Source: Streblospio benedicti (Eukaryota; Annelida; Polychaeta; Spionida; Spionidae). Taken from it: a stretch of DNA of 64,000 nucleotides. Below are positions 31,870 to 42,500 of the stretch, in pieces (the first letter of the stretch is position 1; every line of letters begins with the position of its first letter). Where the stretch lies: the NCBI GenBank assembly GCA_019095985.1, contig CM032659.1, positions 25,494,877-25,558,876 on the forward strand, written 5' to 3'. A model generated the notes under the pieces. That model ran no database searches. It was given only the letters and a program-made list of their open reading frames with translations, and was not told the origin of the DNA. The position numbers were made by a program, and so were the translations under genes.

Positions 31870-32608
31870 ATATAGACTACCTTGACGTCACACTGGACCT
31901 CAACACAGGAACACACAAATCTTACACCAAACCCAATAACAAATTTTGAGACAACCAGAGCCAATAATCCCAAAGAGCATATAAATAAGAGACTATCCAA
32001 AATATCATCTAATGAAATAATATTCACCCAAGGAAAATCATCTGGTATCAACCCACCTTAAAAAGGAAAAATCATCTGGTACAACCCACCTTACAGCGAC
32101 TTGAGAAACACCCAAAACCCCAGTAATAACAATGCCAACAGCAATACCAACAAGGATTGCAATTGCCGATGACAAGCATGCCCCTTTGGACGGAAAATGC
32201 CTATCAAAATCATTGATATACCAAGCAACCGTAAAGAGAGCAGACAATGATGAAGAATCAACATACATAGGACTGACTGAAGGAACATTTAAAAACAGAT
32301 TCACGAACCACAAACACAGCTTTAACAACATAGGACTCCGCAACGCAACAGCATTAAGCAAATACATCTGGAAACTGAAGGACAGAGGCATCAACCACAC
32401 AATAACATGGAAAATGATCACCCAAGCAAACACATACTCAACCAAGACAAAATTGTGCAACCTGTGCCTTACCGAAAATTTTTTCATAATTTGCAAACCT
32501 ACCATGTCATCACTCAATTACCGAAACGAACTTTGCAAGCTTCTGCAGACACCGGAAAAAAGAAATTACTATCAAGCATCACATGAAAACCTGCAATTCC
32601 TAATATGA
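31870..32608 (+). mobile_element. PLE relic, related older family
   Basis: 5'-truncated PLE copy separated from copy 4 by a short (TA)n run. It begins at [13 protein letters not shown], the point just after RT motif C, and ends with the GIY-YIG domain. It is clearly diverged from copies 1-4 at the protein level. No hammerhead is recognisable in its 3' flank. Confidence 0.8.
32132..32608 (+). CDS. GIY-YIG nuclease domain of older PLE
   Basis: 158 open codons: C-P-L-D-G-K-C-L (with the first 20 or so residues partly out of frame), Y-Q-A-T-V-K-R, T-Y-I-G-L-T-E-G-T-F-K-N-R-F, then K-Y-I-W-K-L-K-D-R-G-I and C-N-L-C-L-T-E-N. The Tyr-Ile-Gly and Phe-Lys-Asn-Arg blocks match the GIY and R motifs of the nuclease. 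The overlapping minus-strand frames are shadows. Confidence 0.78.
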   Translation: MPTAIPTRIAIADDKHAPLDGKCLSKSLIYQATVKRADNDEESTYIGLTEGTFKNRFTNHKHSFNNIGLRNATALSKYIWKLKDRGINHTITWKMITQANTYSTKTKLCNLCLTENFFIICKPTMSSLNYRNELCKLLQTPEKRNYYQASHENLQFLI

Positions 32609-32609
32609 C

Positions 32610-33795
32610 TGTCCCTGTTCATTCTGTACTGTTTGCATCGTGTATAAATTAATCATAGATTCAGTATAACATGTAGTGCATTATGTACAAATTTTATTCT
32701 GGTTAGCAAAATAACTTAGGCAAATTATTAGACTATTAACTTGAAAAACTTTATAATATAGAATATTAAGTATGTATCATCGCAGTCCAATCAATTTGTG
32801 TACTGTTAAAACCTCCATAGTATAAACCAACTAACTCTTTATACCTGCCACGCCTATCCTAGCCTGTGTGCTCTCTAGACTGTAGTGGCTCTAGCCACTA
32901 CGCCATGCCTCATTTTTTACCCCTCCTCAGAAAAAAAATTTCCATAACAATAAGGAATGAAGAGATGGGAAATTTTGTTAAAATAAAGTGTGAGTGGATG
33001 GCGCGGAGCGCGGAGCGAACACACAGAGAAGGCAGGCGTGAGCATGGAAACTGTGATCATAAACAATTATACCAATGTATATAGGTAGTAAGGTAAATCA
33101 ATACAATTGAAAATAGTTGGATAAACAATTGTAAACAAAATAAATAGAAATATACGTGCATGCATTATCATAACAATCCAAAGGGTAAATTCAAATACAT
33201 TGGATCATCATCGCAGCAAAAAATACATAATCATAAATAAATAGAGACTAATAGTTAAGTTAACTTGACTAAATATGATAAGTAAGAAGTTCATTATCAT
33301 AACATGATTATCATGACAAGGTATCATAAATGTAAGGTAACTGATTCCACAAATATCATAAAGAGAGTGTGACTTATACAAAATTAGCGTATGATACAAA
33401 CATGGTATATAAATCAACGCAAATGAAATAGACAGGTAAACAAAGAATTATCTTCATATATAGTTTTGCTAAAGAAGATCAATGACCAGCAGTTGATGAT
33501 CAGTAGATTGTTGTCTGTGGAATCTAGGGCAGGCTATTTCTGGAGTCAAGGTCAGTATGCAGCGTCTTGGGAGCAGATGCGGGATGTCCCATATCTGTGG
33601 ATGTCTGGATGCAGTTGACAAGTACATGTTTAAGGCCATCTGTTGCCTCTAAGATTTCTTTTTTGTCATGTATATAGTTTGCCTTTGCATAATTGTATGC
33701 TTTAGCAGACTGTGTTGCACACAGGATTCATAGGTGCGTTGTCAAATGCTAATCTGACTTGGCCATATCCTGGATTATGTATACTGTTTGTCTGA
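32610..33795. other. no gene seen
   Basis: AT-rich. The block with ATCATGACAAGGTATCATAAAT near 33309 recurs in diverged form near 34458, suggesting an old dispersed repeat. Nothing coding recognised. Confidence 0.5.
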
Positions 33796-34275
33796 TTAGA
33801 TGTGAACATAGGCTGAATTCATTTGCGAAAACATGGGGACTGTGTCTCCAGCAATAGGTGAAGTATGCACTATGTTTTGTTGTTGGAAATTATTTAGATG
33901 ACTACAACTCATCTTTGTCTTTTCAGTCTCCTGCTCATTCATACGATTGTGCCAGGGCTTGGGAGACATCACGCTAGTTAGAGACATCACGCTAGTTATA
34001 TTTTCTGTGTTGTCCAACGTACTGTTGTGGGTTTGGCTGGATACTGGTCTATTGAATCCACGGTTTTTGATTGATAAATGTCCATAATTTAATCCGTTGG
34101 ATAGATGATTAGATGTGTGAAGATGGTACCAGTGAACCAAGGATTTGTTTAAGAAACTGCAGCTGACAGTAGTGACGGTGATTGGCATACCTCGTTGCTG
34201 AGAGCGTGGAACATGTCTCCATACATATGATAACATATCCAGCTGGTTGAGGTCATTTTTGACAGTTAAAATCAA
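33796..34275 (-). CDS. unrecognised 159-codon open frame
   Basis: Ser/Asn/His/Gln-rich open frame on the minus strand ending N-S-A-Y-V-H-I. It includes an 18-bp direct repeat (GAGACATCACGCTAGTTA) that duplicates T-S-V-M-S. It could be a terminal exon of the minus-strand gene at 37.8-38.4 kb, as it has similar low-complexity polar composition, or chance. No family or motif recognised. Confidence 0.3.
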   Translation of the reverse strand: MILTVKNDLNQLDMLSYVWRHVPRSQQRGMPITVTTVSCSFLNKSLVHWYHLHTSNHLSNGLNYGHLSIKNRGFNRPVSSQTHNSTLDNTENITSVMSLTSVMSPKPWHNRMNEQETEKTKMSCSHLNNFQQQNIVHTSPIAGDTVPMFSQMNSAYVHI

Positions 34276-35277
34276 GTAGGTTTCTTCCTGGTGCTTCTAT
34301 ATAGATGTGCATCTCATGTTTCACTAAAAACATTTTACTCTTGAAATGTTACTGTTAAAGTCTGTAGTGCAAATAAAGCTGCAGACAACCCAATGCATAT
34401 ACTGCTGTTAGAGAGAGATATGTATGCTTATACATGATAAGTAATAAAATTAGGTATCATGACAAGTTATCATAAATATAGGGTAAACAGATTTGACAAA
34501 TATATCCTAATAATAAGAAGGAAATGAGAAATATAATATAACATAGGTATACAAATAAGGCACATAATAATATAATGATCTAGTAAACGTGAGTTACTAG
34601 TAAGCACAATAATGAAGACAGCTAATAATATGATTAAATACACATGGCATCCAATGAGAATCACTGGTCCAGCATTCAGATAGGTAAATAGATTAAATTT
34701 TGCCGAAATCAGGTCAAGGAAGTGGTGATAGAATACAAGGCTGACAGATGAGCATCTGCTGATTAGTGGTGGTTTACGATGAGCAGATGATAGATGTCTT
34801 ACATCTAGGCTCAATGATATCTGAATCTGGTTGATACGTACCATTTGTTGACTTGATTTTAAACCGAAGAAGTGCTTGGTGTTAATTGTATTGATTAAGC
34901 ACCGTGCGGTTCTTACAAGTTTTGATTTGTTGAAGCAAAATAATAGAAGTTGATTGATAATAGGAAAATCCATTTACAGTGTAATGGTGTAGTAAAATAC
35001 AGTTTGTTAGCAACTGACCAACGGAAAAATATCGTAAACGATAAAAATGCAATAAATGTAGACCCTTACAGCATGCAGTGTTAGGCGTAATCGTGATACG
35101 GTGGTAGTTAACCTAAACAATGTGTGATTATCAGAAGGAGTTTTGGCCCGTGAGCCATTGGTAAAATGCAATCAAACTGTATTAACAAGCAATCCATTTG
35201 CCGGTGTGATGAATGGGTGCCTGGAGTTAGTCATAAATCTAACTGGGGGAAAGGTGTAGCATAAAGTTGAGCGTGGC
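34276..35277. other. no gene seen
   Basis: AT-rich. A 167-codon minus-strand open frame (34470-34973) has hydrophobic, low-information composition, and I do not treat it as a gene. Confidence 0.4.
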
Positions 35278-35605
35278 CTGTCATGTACAATGACAAATTT
35301 CTGTTGTTTTGTGTTGTTGTTTGTTGTTGTCATGAATAATGACAAGTTTCTGATGTTGTTGTTGTTGCATGAATAATGACAAGTTTCTGATGTTGTTGTT
35401 GTTGTTGTTGTTGTTGTCATGAATTATGACAAGTTTCTGATGTTGTTGTTGTTGTTGTTGTTGTTGTTGTGATGAATAATGACAAGTTGCTGATGTTGTT
35501 GTTGTTGTTGTTTTGTTGTCCTTTGTTTGTTGTTGTTGTTGTTGTCGATTGCTATTGTTGTTGATATTGACACAGTGCTGTTGCTATTGCTGTTGTTGTT
35601 GTTGT
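35278..35605. repeat. compound minisatellite: palindrome plus (GTT)n
   Basis: About five units, each a core TGTCATGAATAATGACA followed by AGTTTCTGAT and a variable run of GTT. The core is itself a hairpin (TGTCAT-GAATA-ATGACA). GTT runs lengthen toward the right, merging into (GTT)n. Confidence 0.85.
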
Positions 35606-37828
35606 CGAGTTTGAAGAAGATTTTTGTATGAAATTGCAGTAAGATGAACCACCACATAGTAGAGGAGCAATCTATAAAATGTAATTCACATTAGCAGTAA
35701 CCTTCTTAGCTTCCAATAATTCACACAGCATAATTAAACATGTAAGTATCTCTGGCATATTGTGAAGTTGAAGTTTAAATCATTCTGCGTCCGTCAGGTG
35801 GTTTTTTACAACTCAACATGGAAAGCGAGTGTACACCACTTACATAAGGACACATATAGAATGAAATAAATGGTCTTAGACAAATGTCTGAGAATATCGA
35901 TCATACGTTCGTCCGTGTATCACAATATAAAATATAACCATTTAACTTCAAGGATTGATGAAGGGGAAATACTTAAAATTAGAAATATCAGTGCATGAAT
36001 TAACTATGTGTTAGTCTTATAGAAGTGGAAACATGCCTGTTTTATAAAATGCGGCTCCTATGTTCATGGATATCCATACACTAATGCAATTCATTTATAA
36101 ATTTGTGAACAGCAACATTGAATTTAGATAATCTCCATCTTGCCTCACAAAAGCAAATTTCTAAGCATTGTATACTACTGTGATAGCAATTGGCAAATGT
36201 ACATGTATAGGAAAGTAATACTATTTATTATTACAAGATTCTGAGTGCATTTCAATCAGAAATATAAATTATGGTGTTGCACTGTAGATTGTATTGCAAT
36301 TATCCATGATGAAACACCATATCTTTAAAGCGTATATCTTCTTTGGATCGGAATTTAGTCATATTGTGACATGATGATATTATGCAATATTTTCAATATT
36401 TATATCTAAAAAGATGTGATGTCTCGTTGTCATTACCGGTCTCTTCAGAGCACTCCAGTGTGTTATGATTGTAGTTGAAGCTTTGTTTTATTCTAATTTA
36501 TTTGGGGTTAAAATGCTTATAGCATTGATTGAACCCAGTTATTAATTGCTCCAATGCAACATCTATATGAAGTTGGTATGTATATCAGTCTGTTGCTGTA
36601 AATTGTAGATTCCTCCTGTGATTCCTGTGATGCTTCCTGGTACAATTGTGGCAAATTTAACAAATGTTGTTAGCTGGTGTAGATTTTCTGTGACTGTTCT
36701 CTATTTGTATTGAGTGGTCCTGTTATCTCGGAAGTGTTACTTAAAGTGACCTTCCTGCAGTTTGACTGATTTTTCACTCATTGAAATGACACTATGAATT
36801 CGGCTATAACACACAGCTACCTACAATCTAAAGATAATATCATACATGAACATACATTTGAAATGAAGAGTGAATGATATTCTCATTATTCTTGTTGAAA
36901 GAATTGTAGACACAGTTGTAATAAACATAGTCGCACATAGAATGCAATTATGTAAGGATCTTAGAAGAATATTCCTGAGATTTTGGATAATTAAAATGGT
37001 CAATATTGCGAATCAATACTCAATCACTTGCTGTAGTGACATTGATACAGTGTGATAAATGCAGTTTGTTGAATAGCACACTGAGAAATCATGCCTAATC
37101 TTGTTGGTATATTTACGTAAACACGTGTGATTAGCGAAAAGAAAACGTAGGTTGAAGTTCCAATCAAACTGTAACAAACCACCAAGGCTTGGAAGGCCAT
37201 TAATTAGTTGGTTAATAGGTGCATTTGGTGTGGTGTATAATGGAAAGATGTAAACAGAGAATTGACTTGAAGTAACCATGTGTGTATTATCGGTCTGATG
37301 TTGATGGCGGCGGTGATGGTGGGGCGGCGGCGGTAGTTTTATCAGGGGTGGGTTCGGCGGCGGAAATTTATATAAGCGGCGGCGGCCACTAGTAGTTTTA
37401 TCAGCAAGGGTGTGGTTCTTAAAATATAGGTACTTTGGTAAAAATATCATATGAAATAAAATACCAGCTTATTTCCGGAGCTGACAGGCTGAAAGTAAAA
37501 GATGTATTAAATACGATGACAGCTCAAACATGTTAATGTGAGCTGCACTGTACTTTGATATTGCTTAGTATTGTGCGAAAAGCTGGGTTTATAAAAATCC
37601 TGTCCTTTAATGTCACGCAGTTCAAATGATATAGACGTCAAATGTTTTTGTTGCTGTTTTTTTTGCGTAGAAAAAGATGATCAAATCCATCACACATTTC
37701 ATCCATTTTTTCCTCTGAAACTCCTGTTGGGATGATAGATGGTTTTTTTCATGATGTTGAAGAAGTTCCTTTAATTTGGCGTCAAATTTTTTTTTTTTTG
37801 CAATTGTAACATTTCAGTCATTTTGACG
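35606..37828. other. no gene seen
   Basis: AT-rich intergenic or intronic DNA. A GGCGGCGG-rich patch lies at 37300-37390. No domain or exon recognised. Confidence 0.5.
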
Positions 37829-38071
37829 TCAATACGTTTCCCATGGTATTGCAGCATAGAAAACATGTGATTTAAAAAATGTATTTTCTTTATCATCATT
37901 TGCTATAGTAGATGCAGATTTTACGTTATATGTGGTGCCATTTGCAATATTAGCCAGCATTTGATGATGCATATTCTGCATGTGGAGTAACTGTCGCATG
38001 TTGACTTGTAGACTATTAACAGCTTTAATTATATCAGACTGAAAATGTGTGTGTAGACTTGACACGGACAT
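37829..38071 (-). CDS. probable exon of unrecognised minus-strand gene
   Basis: An acceptor (CATATCATATAG) precedes 38071, followed by 80 open codons ending at 37829, or an earlier donor AAC/GTAAAA at 37925. The residues S-D-I-I-K-A-V-N-S-L-Q-V-N-M-R-Q-L-L-H-M-Q form an amphipathic helix, as in C-terminal oligomerisation tails. Its phase does not match the exon at 38159-38354 exactly, so either an exon is missing between them or one base is wrong. No family recognised. Confidence 0.4.
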   Translation of the reverse strand: MSVSSLHTHFQSDIIKAVNSLQVNMRQLLHMQNMHHQMLANIANGTTYNVKSASTIANDDKENTFFKSHVFYAAIPWETY

Positions 38072-38158
38072 CTATATGATATGAATCGTCATGAGAACGT
38101 CGAGACGTGTTAATATTCATGGTAAATTGTGAATACGGTTTAAAAGGTGATGTCTTAC

Positions 38159-38354
38159 CTGATTTTAGACCATCTGTAGCCATCTCTATCTGGTAGATGC
38201 TGGAATTGTCGTACTTTGTAAAATGCTCACTTGGCATGGATGGTCGCTGATGCTGATTATCCACGCGAATATTGTCGTCTGCTTCCGACACTTGTTGTGT
38301 ATTGGCAGGTGGTTGACGTGGTGATGTTGATTGTGTGGAGATGTTTTCCTGATG
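38159..38354 (-). CDS. exon of unrecognised minus-strand gene
   Basis: Acceptor (ATTACATTAG) before 38354, 65 open codons, and a strong donor CAG/GTAAGA at 38159/38158. The translation is polar, Ser/Gln/Pro-rich (T-Q-S-T-S-P-R-Q-P-P-A-N-T-Q-Q) and then S-I-Y-Q-I-E-M-A-T-D-G-L-K-S. This looks like a disordered region of a nuclear or adaptor protein, but no family is recognised. The next exon upstream (38384 into the gap) repeats part of it. Confidence 0.5.
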
Positions 38355-38383
38355 CTAATGTAATGATTGAAGATTGATTTTAC

Positions 38384-38423
38384 CCATATTTTTGTGTTGA
38401 CGTGATGATGCTGATTGTGTGGC
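38384..38423 (-). CDS. partial exon running into the gap
   Basis: Reads A-T-Q-S-A-S-S-R-Q-H-K-N-M-G up to a donor-like GG/GTAAAA at 38384/38383. It duplicates T-Q-S-T-S-P-R-Q of the next exon, and 25 of its bases match 38311-38336 almost perfectly. It is cut off by the 100-N gap. Confidence 0.35.
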
Positions 38424-38523
38424 NNNNNNNNNNNNNNNNNNNNNNNNNNNNNNNNNNNNNNNNNNNNNNNNNNNNNNNNNNNNNNNNNNNNNNNNNNNNN
38501 NNNNNNNNNNNNNNNNNNNNNNN
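38424..38523. other. assembly gap, 100 N
   Basis: Exactly 100 N. It starts inside a repeated coding segment, so a collapsed tandem repeat is a likely cause. Confidence 1.
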
Positions 38524-38969
38524 AATATATCCAATGACATATACGAATGTTATTGGATCTACATGCAGATACACAGAACAATCATTCATACAACCATCCA
38601 TACATAATGATATATCTAGATCTATATAGAGCATTGCACAAACCCAGTTCGATTTTTTGTCACACAAGTTCGTGTGTTTTTAAATAAAATTGTTATGCTC
38701 CAAATTATTAGGTAACAATATGACTACTTTAAAAACTATTCGTCATAATTAATGTCCAATTTGAAAAAAATAAATATTTTACTGGTTTTAATGTTAAAAA
38801 CATGAAAAATCACTTTTTAGAAATGGTCACGTGGAGGGGTGTAAATGCTGTGTCTGTTCATCATGTTGGGTTAATTTGAATGAATGGTAATGTGTGTGTG
38901 GGGGTGGTTGGGGGTTATAGTTAAGGTAGCTTTATTTTTTCTCCAGATCTAATCGGTTGCAACCCGAGC

Positions 38970-39425
38970 AGTAGCTGGGGAGGGGTATTAGACGGATCAA
39001 TCATTGCCATATGCATGTAGTGTGTATGCATATATATGGCTGTCACATATGACGATGGCAGGAAGATGATGGAGGTGTATTTAATCTGTCTCAGACCTGT
39101 ATACTGACGGGAGCTGTTGTGGGGGATGGGGGACCGAGAGATGTCTGTTCCAGCCCAGATTTATTGAGGTGTGGTGGCAGATGATATTTAAATGAGGAAG
39201 GGAGGGGAAGGGAGGAGCATTTAATATATTCCAAATTTCATGTTTCAAACCGAGCAGTAGGGGGGGGGGTGATGGGGATGCATTTAGACTGATCGGGACC
39301 TGTTTATATGGGAATGGCATAGAGAGGGTTGGGGAGAGAAGGGCGGGTGGCGACCGAAGGAAGGGTAGAGGAGGGTGGAACATTTAATCTGTTCCACACA
39401 TGTTTACCAGGGGTATCTGATTGTA
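38970..39425. repeat. degenerate G-rich minisatellite
   Basis: Four to five imperfect units of roughly 100 bp share GGAGG, CATTTAATCTGTTC-like and GACCTGTTTA-like words, and two share ACCGAGCAGTAG or CCGAGCAGTAG (38965, 39250). The block lies just upstream of the first visible laminin exon. The open frames here are not genes. Confidence 0.55.
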
Positions 39426-39511
39426 GAAGGGGTCTTTGTATAGAGGTGGTCTGGATTGCGTGTTACACTGTATGCAATGGACGCTACATGCGGATTTGTT
39501 TTGGTTTTCAG

Positions 39512-39547
39512 ATTGACTTTGACTTCTCCCGTATTGCCAAGTCATTG
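39512..39547 (+). CDS. laminin exon 1 (first visible), LN domain
   Basis: 36 bp, TTTTCAG before and GTAAGT after; I-D-F-D-F-S-R-I-A-K-S-L. Phase 0 at both ends. Its placement in LN rests on the next exon. Confidence 0.75.
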
Positions 39548-42500
39548 GTAAGTCCACATGTAATTCTCGAATTATGGATAGCTACTGTTTATCAAATCTA
39601 AATGCAAGACTTGCACAAATAAACCTGCACCAAGCTACATGTGATGTCGACAATTATTCATTATCTAATCTTTACTTGTGTTAAAAGTATAGTATCATTT
39701 TATCAAGATTAGTAGGCAATGGTTTTGTATTTACAATGTACTGTGCTGGGGATGAGGGTATGCCACCATACACAAACAATGCAACAGGAAATGCATTGGG
39801 TTAACTTTCTCTGTCAGTTCATGTGGACTTTAATTGTTCCCTGTTGATGTCTCAATTCAGACTTGGAGAAACGCCAGATACATTCGCTTCAAGTTCTTCC
39901 AGATGGAACTGGTTATTGGCGTTACTCAGACTGAATACGTGAGTATCCAGCAGACTCTTTGGCTGTAATCTTGCTAGCAGCTCTGATGGTCAAATAAGCA
40001 TAATCAATATTTATTTTGTTTTTATGATAAGACATTTTTTTGTAAATCCTGATGCACAGTCACAGTGTACGTATACTTATTTATAGCAATATCACTCATT
40101 TTTTGTTCAGACCATCCGACACCTTTTTACATACTTACTGGAAGTATCAACTGAAATGGTATTAATAGTTTTGCATTTTCAAACGATACACACTTCGAAC
40201 TTAATGTTGAAATGTCTATATTGCTCCTTACATTTTTTTCGCAGACTGTATTCTGACAGGTCATAGAGTCTCCATGCATTTGTACTGAAAAAGATCCCAA
40301 AAATATTGAAACAATTATTTTTTAGAATGAAATGTACCTCAAAAAGGGGTGTTATTATTATTGTTTCCCTCATTAGAATAAATGGCTAGTTATAAGTCAT
40401 CAAGATCATCTAGAATTTGTATTTTAGTAGAGCTAGGTACGGCTCTTCGTTGGTCTACGGGAATTTCTTTTACACTGCACATATATTTAGTGTTGCAATA
40501 TATCGACTGCGTATATACCCGTGAGATGTGACGATGGGTTTAATTCGTGTATACATAACATAAACACAACTCAATAACTCGAGTAATTTGTACGCTTTCC
40601 CCTTCTGATAAAATCGATATTGAGCAAATGCCGCAACATGTGGCGATCAATAATCCAAGTTCATCACTGACTCACAAACTCCCCATTGATTTCACCTGGA
40701 CACTGGCCGCAGCAGACCATTTTTAATGTAGCTTTTGTCTGCGCGCCCCATGCAGCCATAATAGACCGTGACTATTGGACAAAATCGATTCACGCAACTG
40801 CCCATCGTGTAACAACATGATTTGTACACATGCTCAGCTGGGTCGAGTTGATAACAGCTGCATGTTATATGATGCAGATGATCGATGATTGAGGTAAAAC
40901 TCCCTGTGCGTAATAGAAAATGAAAATGGCATCACACCCAGAGAATTGTTCCCGATCCAGTTGTTCTTATATTAGTTGGCAATAACAGTATTCACTACTT
41001 CTTTCCCTTGTCACAATTAGCATCCAACTTTAACCCCACCACTCGCTCGTTTACTACAACCCGCCCTGGCACGTCTTCCAGCCCCTACACCACGTGCACC
41101 ACACGGAGAGATCCAAATGGAGAGGTGGGGTAGAGAGGGGTGGGAGGGGTGGGGAGCAAAGGTGGAGGATGCCTATCATGATTTACTCAATATGTAGCAT
41201 ACTTGGAGATAGTATGGGGGCGATAGATCGAGAAAGAAAGAGAGAGAGAGAGATGTGTATCCAAGAGGTATACCAAAAGCACGGGCCTCAGCATCATGGG
41301 GAGGGGGAACTATACTATTATAATGTACTATGATTTACAAACACTATACCATACTATTCTATCAATTAGTAGTAATGTGCAAGGTATATTGTTTATAAAC
41401 CCTAGTAGGTGGTATACACACACCCTCCCTCCTCCCATGGTGCTGGGGCAAAAATCCCACCCATATGAACCGTCGCCCTGATGCGCCATGTTTGCATTAT
41501 GTTAACACCGTGTTTGCATTATGTCCGCTTGCAGCACCACTACGCCGTGACGGACCTGACCGTCATGTCGGAGTGCATGTGTAACGGGCACCAGACGGCG
41601 TGCGTGGTGTCGCCCACGAACGGCTACTACACGTGCGTGTGCGGCGGCAGCACGGAGGGCGAGTTCTGCGAGCGCTGCCTGCCCGCCTTCAACCAGCAGG
41701 CCTTCTCGTACGGCCAGGCGTGTGAAGGTGTGTAAGCCCACGCATGCACGGCATGCACTTTAGGCAGGATTTATAGGGTGGGGTGCATGCTAGTGGTTGT
41801 AATGGTGTGCGGATGAAACACAAACTAGTTCTAACAGGCAATTAGCCCCCTCACCACCACCCCATCCCTACACAAAAAGAAAAAAAGACAGACAAACAAA
41901 AAACTGCAAAATTTTGCAAACAGAGTCTACTATGAGAACAATATATTTTTGTGTCGATTGTTCAATATTTAATGCGTTGCTGTTTTGTTAGATACAAACA
42001 TTTTATTTCAACCACAGTCTGCAGGCATTTATTTCAAGTGTGTTGTACACATTTCTCATGCCCTGTGCAATGAATGAACATCCTGATGGAAGTTTCACAG
42101 ACGATCGCGTTGTGGCTAACAAGTACGCCACACATTCAAACGGGTACATTATGAACACGAAGAAAAACGAAAACGAAAGTGCTTGAGACTAACCAAGTAC
42201 TTTTGGCTAATTAGACTGCTTTGGGCTAGTCTGTAGGTGAGGAGGGGAGGAATTCTAGCCAATATTGAAGGGTTTGTGTGAGGCTACTTTTTATGGAAAG
42301 GCCAACTTGTATCAGGGTATCTTGAGACAACAGACAAAGCTTGCAAATGCAGTATTTAGAGCTCAGTGTCCACAATCACATGGGTAACACAACGTTAACG
42401 ATTGGTGGCTCACAAGTTTTGCAGGAGAACGTTATGTCAGTTTCTGATCTGCGTACTTTGTATTTATATAGAAAAACATACTATATTTCACGATATAACA

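Noticed and set aside
32038-32517. Minus-strand 159-codon frame over the older PLE
   Set aside because: Complement of the GIY-YIG coding frame, which has recognisable motifs on the plus strand.
34470-34973. 167-codon minus-strand open frame with hydrophobic stretches
   Set aside because: AT-rich, low-information composition, no splice support, no family recognised.
35172-35657. Thr/Asn-rich minus-strand open frames
   Set aside because: Produced by (GTT)n repeats and not a gene.
41502-41741. Ala/Arg-rich minus-strand frame over laminin exon 3
   Set aside because: Antisense shadow caused by the high G+C of the exon.
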